Assembly (NCBI RefSeq): GCF_022601735.1
Contig: NZ_JAKUMM010000009.1
Coordinates: forward strand, 1-64,000
DNA: 64,000 bases
Direction of reading: 5' to 3'
Source: Atopomonas sediminilitoris
Lineage (GTDB): Bacteria > Pseudomonadota > Gammaproteobacteria > Pseudomonadales > Pseudomonadaceae
Numbering within the stretch: the first letter of the stretch is position 1; each line of letters starts with the position of its first letter. The notes beneath the pieces were generated by a model. The model had not been told where the DNA came from and made no database searches. It saw only the letters and a list, made by a program, of their open reading frames with translations. Of this stretch, positions 1-5,670 are shown piece after piece. A program made the translations under genes and the position numbers.

Positions 1-50
1 GCACGTAAACCTTGTACAACATCCGTTTGGCAGTTGACCTTATACAGCCC
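1..50 (-). pseudogene. Remnant of an M23-like T6SS effector gene
   Basis: The first 50 bases match positions 3111-3160, inside the 871-aa effector gene, with only two or three differences. On the minus strand they encode the segment around YKVNCQTDVVQGL. Similarity stops sharply at base 51, so this is the broken edge of a second copy that continues left of the window or has been lost. It shows that this part of the effector gene was duplicated and then cut. Confidence 0.75.
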
Positions 51-51
51 T

Positions 52-80
52 GTAAAAATAAATCTGTCACCTTTTCGCAT
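52..80. repeat. AT-rich short repeat, copy 1
   Basis: The sequence AAATAAATCTGTCACCTTTT (57-76) starts a few bases after the end of the effector remnant. Related versions occur at 552-570 and 589-622. Motifs of this kind recur in gammaproteobacterial genomes near REP-associated or mobile elements; that link is from memory, not shown here. Confidence 0.4.
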
Positions 81-172
81 GCGGCCTTGCGGATGGAGGC
101 GCCATTCTGCCCATTTCTTATATTGCCGTATATGCAGTCGATTACCGGTCCTATGTCTCTGAGCGCAAGGGT

Positions 173-200
173 ATAGAACACCTCAAATGAGGTGTTCTAT
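173..200 (-). terminator. Perfect hairpin over the end of the 97-aa gene
   Basis: Thirteen-base arms (ATAGAACACCTCA and its complement) flank a two-base centre, and the hairpin contains the stop codon of the gene that ends at 197. No T-run follows on the minus strand, so it is not a classic intrinsic terminator. It may act as a transcript end or 3'-protecting structure for the leftward cargo operon. Confidence 0.4.
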
Positions 201-490
201 CCGGAAGTTTCGTACGTCAACGCCGGAGTACCGTTAAACGCGACCAAGGCTCTGGACGTTTGGCCTGCGTAACCAACGATATCGGCTAGTACCATCGTTT
301 CCGCCCCCCAACTTACCGTCAACTCCCCGGACTCCATGTTTCCTTGATAGGTCTCCGTGGTGCCGTTCCTAGTAAATGTGAGGGTCTCCTTCTGCGCATA
401 TGCCGAGGTAGCTAACGCCAGAGTAAGGAGCAAAGTGGCGAATAGCGGGAGCACTAGAATCGCAACCCCCAAGAAAAATCTATTAGACAT
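197..490 (-). CDS. Small secreted or membrane-anchored hypothetical protein
   Basis: 97 residues, family not recognised. Residues about 6-32 form a hydrophobic segment ending in ATSAYAQ, which looks like a cleavable signal peptide with an AYA-Q site. The mature part would be only about 65 residues, rich in T, E and G and probably beta-structured. It lies about 140 bases downstream of the immunity candidate at 630-1064, at the distal end of the leftward cargo operon, and its stop lies inside a strong hairpin. The position suggests a second, orphaned immunity or accessory protein, but nothing in the sequence proves that. Confidence 0.55.
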   Translation of the reverse strand: MSNRFFLGVAILVLPLFATLLLTLALATSAYAQKETLTFTRNGTTETYQGNMESGELTVSWGAETMVLADIVGYAGQTSRALVAFNGTPALTYETSG

Positions 491-550
491 TTACCACCTA
501 TCAACTTACGGAAAAGGCGGTAAATTTATTTCTAGATTTGCGATACCTAA

Positions 551-625
551 CAAATAAACCCACCTTTTATCCTTATGCAGATTTATAAAATAAATCCGCC
601 ACCTTCCCTGGTCACCTTTTCGTAT
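551..625. repeat. AT-rich short repeats, copies 2 and 3
   Basis: AAATAAACCCACCTTTTAT (552-570) and a longer form at 587-625 (AAATAAATCCGCCACCTT, then GGTCACCTTTTCGTAT) resemble the motif at 57-80. They fill the spacer between the 97-aa gene and the 144-aa gene. Together with copy 1 they bracket the 97-aa gene, which could mark an old insertion or deletion event. Confidence 0.4.
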
Positions 626-629
626 ATTT

Positions 630-1064
630 CTATTCAACCAAGCCCGGATCACTGCATTCTACGGCTTGCATTTTTTCCCCAACAACAACAACGGAGCAGT
701 GTTGAGAATATTCGCCATAATTATCTTTTTCGAAATAATTAAACCTGAAGGTTATTCCGTCTTCTTTAAACACGAAAGAGTCGAACCCAGAATACGAGTA
801 CCCCACACCCAAGTCCTTTCCATTCATTTCACACATGTCTTTTCTATCAACAACCTTCCAGTGCTTTTGCGGACTTATTAGCTCAAGCCTAAGACATGGA
901 TAAGGGGACTCCGAGTTAAACCTGGTGTATCGAAAAATAACCTCATTAATTCGCTTTACGTTCATCTCCATCGCATAGACCGAAATCTCATCGGCTGCGA
1001 CCGCATCGAATATAGGATGCAGCGGGAACATTACGAGCGCCGTTAACAATTGCCTTTTTTTCAT
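630..1064 (-). CDS. Putative periplasmic immunity protein for the 871-aa effector
   Basis: 144 residues. The start is the ATG at 1064, one base after the effector stop (1066-1068), so the two genes are probably translationally coupled. A longer reading of this frame exists but would run deep into the effector gene. The N-terminus MKKRQLL...FDAVAADE is a typical signal peptide with cleavage after VAA. The mature domain (about 120 residues) contains four cysteines and alternating aromatic residues, suggesting a small beta-sheet fold. A secreted protein directly behind a peptidoglycan-targeting toxin is what is expected of a cognate immunity protein acting in the periplasm. The family is not recognised; the role is inferred from position and export signal. 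Confidence 0.75.
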   Translation of the reverse strand: MKKRQLLTALVMFPLHPIFDAVAADEISVYAMEMNVKRINEVIFRYTRFNSESPYPCLRLELISPQKHWKVVDRKDMCEMNGKDLGVGYSYSGFDSFVFKEDGITFRFNYFEKDNYGEYSQHCSVVVVGEKMQAVECSDPGLVE

Positions 1065-1065
1065 T

Positions 1066-3681
1066 CTATTTTTCCAGAAATTCCAATCTTTTTGCGAATC
1101 GATCATTTGGTAAATTTTCCGGCCATATAGACCGTTTTTTAATAGCCGCACTAAAACTAGCCAAATCATTATTTGCCACATGAATTTGGATCTCTGCGCG
1201 TATAGATGGCGTATAGTCACCTCGATACCTGAGATCGATGAGCATGTCTTTAATTTTGGGGTTAAGCTTCTCCCAGTCTGTACTCCCGAAAGACTCAACC
1301 ACATCTCTTTTTGCGCATATCCTTTTGACATCCTCTTCCATGAATCCGTAAACGAAAAGGAAAAGATCGTGCTGCTGCTTTCTTGTAATCTGAAACTGCC
1401 TGATTTTTTCGCTTGCACCCGCCAAATAATCGCGCGCATTATTCCTCTTAAGCCCTGCCCCATTATCTAGCCAAGACAAAAGAGGCTCTGAGATCCCAAC
1501 ACTTTCCAAGTTAGCCTTAACATTTGGCTGATGACCTACATCATATCCTCTGCCAATCGTTACCCCAGATGCTCCTACGGGCGGCCAATGTACTATTCGA
1601 CTAAAATATATTGAACCATCAATGTCATTCCCTTCGACATCAAAAGTTAATTGTCCTTTTGGTACTTTCAGCCACTTTAGGTCATTCTCATCATCTGACT
1701 TTCTAAAATTAAAAATCAATCCAGTAGACTGAAAATGCCAAACCACCCCATCCGCAGCTATTCCAGACTGTTCGGCCAACTCACTCCACCAACGCAGCTT
1801 CTGAATTCGCTTCTTCTCTTCCACCCACACAGCATTCGGGTCTGCCGGGGTGTGTTCCATTAAGGCATCCAGCTCGTCCCATTTGGTTTGGTTCCAGAGC
1901 CACTCGCTTTCGTGTTGGGTGATCAGTTGGCCGAGGGATTGGGCTTGCCAAGGTTTGCTGAGTGCGGTGCGAATTTCGTCACTGGTGAGGTGGCCGTCTA
2001 GGTTGGTGTCGATCACGTCGTAGAGGCGCTGTTTGACTGGGCCTTTGTCGCTTTGGTCGATCAGGGCTTGGTATTGGGCTTTTTCGTCGTCGGTTAAACG
2101 GCGCAGGGCGTTGAGGTAGTAGGCCAAAGCCCCTTTGGGCGGTTCTCTGTTTTCGATGAAATCGTAGCCTTGCCACTCCCAAGGGCTGTGCCGGGTGGTG
2201 AGTGGGTCTTGCTCGATGACCCAGCCGCTAATCGGCTGCTGCTCTTTGTCGCAGAGCAGGTTGTCGATGCGCCAGTAGCGCTGTGGTTGACTGTTTTTAT
2301 CCGCCGGCTTGCTGGTGATCTTATGGCTGGCCGGCAGACCGTCGAGGTAACTCTGCGGGATGAGCAGATCACAGCCAACTTCAGCTCCGCTATCGCTGTG
2401 CTTGGGCGGATTGTCGGCACTAAACGCGGCCTGATGACCAATCAAACGGCTGCCCTTATGCACTTTAAGCAGGGTTTGTTCACTGACGGGCAGCTGACTT
2501 GCCCACGCTCGTGATTTGGCGACAAAAGCGGGCATGTCGTCGGTGGTGAACAGCTCAACATGCAGCAAGGGGCTCGCCGCCACTTCGTCGTGGTTTTGGT
2601 ACAAGCCCAAGTGGCCGATCAGCTCACCGGTTTTGATCGGGTATGGTGTGTCGAGCACTACCACGCTGTCAAAGGCCTTGGGCTTGTTATCTCCCTCCAA
2701 GCTTTTGCGCCACACATAGCCTTGCCCTGCCGCTATAGCCGGTGTTGCTGTGCCGGAGACCAACTCAGTGAGCTTCCAGTATTTGTCGCTCGGCTCGCCT
2801 TGTGCTTTAACCAAAGCGCCATCGGGCAGTACGCCCAGAATCGCTCCGCCGTCTTTGCCTTCACGAACGTGCAAGCCTTTTATATCGGCGCTAAACGGGT
2901 CTTTGGCACTCTTCCCAATCCGGTAGCGATCGCCACCTAAATAGTCCATTTTTCCGCTGTCTACCCAGCAACCCACGGCCTGATCCGCAGCTGGCGTGCA
3001 GCTGACGACTTTGCGCCAACCGCCAGAGCGTTCGTTAGGGTCCACCTCCACCACCGTGCCGCGCGGCAGTACGCACTGCACAGGGTACGTGCGGTTGTTG
3101 CCTTTTCGCGCACGCAAACCTTGCACAACATCCGTTTGGCAGTTGACCTTATACAGCCCAGCGCCCCAGAAGGCCGGCTTAGGCAGGTCTGGCTTAGCGG
3201 TATAACCCTGCCAATCTTGCAGGTGCATATACAAACTGTAGAGCGTGATAGCCGGCGGCGTAGCTGCACCGGGCTTATTCAGCGCTGGTGCTTGTAGGCG
3301 ATGACGCACCAAGACAAAACCGGTGGAAAACGGCGCTCGCTTAAAGGTCGGCACATCCCCCGCGAACTCGCTGAAGGGGTAACGCTCGTCGATGCGATAA
3401 GCCACCACCTCACCATCGGCCATGCAGCGCACGCTGCTTTGATCGAAGGCGGCTTGAGTGCCGCTATCGAAGTGAATACCGCCATGCCACAGGCCGTTAT
3501 TGCCCACGGGATAAAACCCGCCCTTGGCTTTGGCCAACGCGGCCATGGCGGCAAATGGGTCGGCGTTGGTGCTACAGGGGTATACCCAGCTTTTTGCCGG
3601 CGCCAGCGGCGTGCGCTTGGCCTCGCTGGGCGCTGCACTTGGCGCATTAGTCGCTGACGGTAGGTTTTCTTGTTGAGTCAT
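1066..3681 (-). CDS. T6SS effector: M23-like domain, EF-hand loop, pesticin/lysozyme-like C-terminus
   Basis: 871 residues, SD AGGAAG before the ATG. A proline/alanine-rich N-terminus (1-30) leads to an M23-like beta domain: HGGIHF at 66-71, ADGEVVAYRI, LYMHL and LLHVELF. An SH3-like insertion lies between (VREGKDGGAILGVLP). The M23 zinc motifs are altered: HxxxD reads HGGIH and HxH reads LLH, so peptidase activity is doubtful. Near residue 560, DTNLDGHLTSDE is an EF-hand loop. The C-terminal part (about 680-871) contains SGVTIGRGYDVG with a preceding glutamate (VEGND), the E-T-D arrangement of pesticin/T4-lysozyme-like muramidases. It should cleave peptidoglycan glycan chains in the periplasm of target cells. 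It is encoded behind a broken vgrG and shares its M23-like region with the 974-aa effector. The export route is inferred from context. Confidence 0.85.
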   Translation of the reverse strand: MTQQENLPSATNAPSAAPSEAKRTPLAPAKSWVYPCSTNADPFAAMAALAKAKGGFYPVGNNGLWHGGIHFDSGTQAAFDQSSVRCMADGEVVAYRIDERYPFSEFAGDVPTFKRAPFSTGFVLVRHRLQAPALNKPGAATPPAITLYSLYMHLQDWQGYTAKPDLPKPAFWGAGLYKVNCQTDVVQGLRARKGNNRTYPVQCVLPRGTVVEVDPNERSGGWRKVVSCTPAADQAVGCWVDSGKMDYLGGDRYRIGKSAKDPFSADIKGLHVREGKDGGAILGVLPDGALVKAQGEPSDKYWKLTELVSGTATPAIAAGQGYVWRKSLEGDNKPKAFDSVVVLDTPYPIKTGELIGHLGLYQNHDEVAASPLLHVELFTTDDMPAFVAKSRAWASQLPVSEQTLLKVHKGSRLIGHQAAFSADNPPKHSDSGAEVGCDLLIPQSYLDGLPASHKITSKPADKNSQPQRYWRIDNLLCDKEQQPISGWVIEQDPLTTRHSPWEWQGYDFIENREPPKGALAYYLNALRRLTDDEKAQYQALIDQSDKGPVKQRLYDVIDTNLDGHLTSDEIRTALSKPWQAQSLGQLITQHESEWLWNQTKWDELDALMEHTPADPNAVWVEEKKRIQKLRWWSELAEQSGIAADGVVWHFQSTGLIFNFRKSDDENDLKWLKVPKGQLTFDVEGNDIDGSIYFSRIVHWPPVGASGVTIGRGYDVGHQPNVKANLESVGISEPLLSWLDNGAGLKRNNARDYLAGASEKIRQFQITRKQQHDLFLFVYGFMEEDVKRICAKRDVVESFGSTDWEKLNPKIKDMLIDLRYRGDYTPSIRAEIQIHVANNDLASFSAAIKKRSIWPENLPNDRFAKRLEFLEK

Positions 3682-3727
3682 GATTCTTCCTTGAGGTTAA
3701 ACGCCAACTGCCCAGTGGCCGTTCGAC

Positions 3728-4174
3728 TTAAATTCCACAGCTCTGCGCTGCCCCTGTAATAGCAAAATCACCTAGCGCACCAGAAAACGCCAAACGCATA
3801 CGCTGATCAGCTGACTCTTCGTATTCAGAAATATTCGCCCGGCTTAAAACCTCAACCCGCAACACAATGCCTTGCGTGGCATATGCAGTGTATTCATCAG
3901 CAGCCTCTTTGAGCAGCATTTCCAGCAGCCCTGCTTTTGCCAGCTGGATGTAAGCCTTGTCCTCCAACAGCACTACGCTAAAAAACTCTTGCTCAAGAGC
4001 AACTGCCTTTTCAGCCGCAATAGCGCAGATGTAATTAGGCGAATCGCCACCCAGCTCATAAGCCGCCAACGCATCCTCATAACGCAAAGGCTGCAATGAG
4101 TCGCCATGACACCCCTGCAACACAGCGACGAGCCCAAGCAAGAGCAGCTGCGCATTCCATCGTTTATCGAGCAC
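3728..4174 (-). CDS. Hypothetical lipoprotein between orphan vgrG tail and effector
   Basis: 148 residues from a GTG start preceded by AAGGA; the vgrG fragment stops ten bases upstream. The N-terminus has a lipobox ending LQGC (cysteine about residue 22) with glycine and histidine after it, so the protein is probably lipidated and exported. The rest is mostly helical and alanine/glutamate-rich with no recognised family. The next gene is the 871-aa effector (46-base gap). By position it may be an extra immunity protein, or one left from a lost effector. It could also be an accessory factor, although T6SS adaptors are normally cytoplasmic. Confidence 0.65.
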   Translation of the reverse strand: MLDKRWNAQLLLLGLVAVLQGCHGDSLQPLRYEDALAAYELGGDSPNYICAIAAEKAVALEQEFFSVVLLEDKAYIQLAKAGLLEMLLKEAADEYTAYATQGIVLRVEVLSRANISEYEESADQRMRLAFSGALGDFAITGAAQSCGI

Positions 4175-4184
4175 TGCGCATTCC

Positions 4185-5190
4185 TTAACCCGAAAAATTC
4201 AACATCCGCTTACGCTTCTTCTGCGTACTGGCGGTGCTATTGGTCAGGCCTTGGTCGAGTAAGTTGCCCGCTTGGTCTTTATCCGCCATGCCCGGTAGCA
4301 CTGGCGGTTTAATGGCGATGCCGCTGCCTTTGCCGGGGCTGCCGCCTTCGTTGAGGCGGGCGAGCGGGCCGACTAGGGTGATGCCACCGGGGTCGAGTTT
4401 GATAAAGCTGCCGCCGGCGCTGAGGGTCAGTTCGGTGCCGGCTTCGATGACCATTTTTTGCCCAGCTTTAAGATGGATTTCGCGGCCTGCTTTGGTGAGC
4501 TGGGCGCTGCCAAGCTGGATGTGTTGTTCTTGCGCGATGGTCAGGTGGTCGTCGGGTTTGACTTCGACTTTGCGGTCTTTGACTACCGTGTGGTGCTCTT
4601 CGAGGCGCAGTTCGGTGTGGCTGTTGGCCTCGACCGTGTCGTGCCGCTCGTTGCCGATGCGGATGCGTTGGTCGTGCTCGATGTTTTCGTCCCAGTCGCG
4701 CTGGGCGTGCAGGTAGATCTGCTCTTAGCCTTTTTTGTCTTCGATGCGCAGTTCGTTGTAGCCCCCGCCGCCGGGGCTGGAGAGGGTTTTGAACACGCTG
4801 CGGGTTTTGTTCGCCGGAAGGTCGTAGGGCACCAGATGCTCTTTGTGGAACAGGCAGCCAGTCACCAGCGGCTGGTCGGGGTCGCCTTCTAAAAAGGTGA
4901 CTAACACTTCCATGCCGATACGCGGGATGGCGATGCCGCCGTAGCGGTCGCCGGCCCAGTTACTCGCCACGCGCAGCCAGCAGCTGGTGTGTTCGTCGGC
5001 TTGGCCTTCGCGGTCCCAGTGGAATTGCACTTTAATGCGGCCGTATTCGTCGCAGTGGATTTCTTCACCCTGCGGGCCGGTGACCACGGCCGTTTGGCTG
5101 CCAAGCACTTGCGGTTTGCGATGCACAAACGGCGGGCGGTACGGCACTTGCCACGGGGGGGGGGGTGTGACGAGGAAGTGGTTGCGGTTA
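4185..5190 (-). pseudogene. vgrG: Headless, broken vgrG 3' fragment
   Basis: About 335 codons matching the C-terminal half (residue about 355 onward) of the intact VgrG at 9617-11674, with high DNA identity. The gp27-like N-terminal half is missing. The reading frame has a nonsense codon at 4725-4727, where intact copies read CAA (KKGQEQIY). A 9-base in-frame expansion in an 11-G run at 5155-5165 adds prolines. Beyond GSPGKGSG the C-terminal tail differs from the intact copy (ends KKRKRMLNFSG) and lacks cysteines. It cannot make a working spike alone. It precedes the lipoprotein, effector and immunity genes at 4174-630, so it marks a cassette displaced from an active vgrG. Confidence 0.92.
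5155..5165. repeat. 11-G homopolymer in vgrG fragment
   Basis: Intact copies have CCAC, four G, then TGACGAGG. Here the run is eleven G followed by TGTGACGAGG, a net gain of nine bases. Runs of this length slip easily. In a gene already cut at both ends a functional switch is unlikely, and an assembly or read error is possible. Confidence 0.8.
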
Positions 5191-5276
5191 CTCGGCTCGG
5201 CCGCGAAGGTGCTGAACGAAATCAACTGGATGGCGAACAGCAATACACTACTCGCAAATAGCTGAGGGCTTTTCAC
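5191..5276 (-). pseudogene. Orphan signal-peptide 5' end fused to vgrG fragment
   Basis: A GTG at 5276, one base after the stop of the upstream immunity gene, opens a frame beginning KSPQLFASSVLLFAIQ and ending FSTFAAEPSN, a convincing signal peptide with an FAA-E site. After about 28 residues it runs directly, in frame, into VgrG sequence (RNHFLVTP). It looks like the 5' end of a lost secreted protein, probably another immunity gene, cut off when vgrG sequence recombined in. Confidence 0.65.
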
Positions 5277-5277
5277 A

Positions 5278-5670
5278 TTAATGTCCGATGCATTCTTCGT
5301 AATCAATTGCGAAGGAAGTGTCGAACTTAAGCTCTTGTGGTTCGTCCACATCACCTGAAATGTTGAATAACTGACGCAGGGTCACGTCGTACTGCACCCA
5401 TCCGATAGTGCCGGTGCCGTTTGTATCGAAAAACAACTTGGCCATCACGCTCTCGCCAGTGTCGTTGTCGATCAGCAAATTGGTTTTTTCCTTACTCACA
5501 TATTTGAACGGAAAGTTACTACTTCTCACTAGTTCGGTCAGATACGCATAGCAAGAGCCTTCCTCTTGATTCTGACTCGCCGAAAATGGCTCTTCCGGGG
5601 GAAGGGGGGCGCAGGCGGCATTGCCGATAAGTGTGAGTAGAAGTAGCGCGAGATAGAACGCTTTTCTCAT
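5278..5670 (-). CDS. Putative periplasmic immunity protein for the 974-aa effector
   Basis: 130 residues. The ATG at 5670 overlaps the effector stop (ATGA), implying translational coupling. The N-terminus MRKAFYLALLLLTLIG ends in NAAC-APLPPEE, so it is either a lipoprotein (the lipobox is imperfect, N at -3) or a cleaved secreted protein. The mature part has three further cysteines and no recognised family. Tight coupling with a peptidoglycan-targeting effector and export to the periplasm fit an immunity role; the specific target is not visible from sequence. Confidence 0.78.
   Translation of the reverse strand: MRKAFYLALLLLTLIGNAACAPLPPEEPFSASQNQEEGSCYAYLTELVRSSNFPFKYVSKEKTNLLIDNDTGESVMAKLFFDTNGTGTIGWVQYDVTLRQLFNISGDVDEPQELKFDTSFAIDYEECIGH

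Noticed and set aside
630..1463. A 277-codon reading frame extending the 144-aa immunity gene upstream
   Set aside because: The added part lies inside the effector gene in another frame; the ATG at 1064, one base after the effector stop, starts a clean signal peptide.
5155..5165. Phase-variable poly-G switch
   Set aside because: The run lies in a gene fragment already lacking its head and carrying a nonsense codon, so switching would have no clear product; a read error is also possible.
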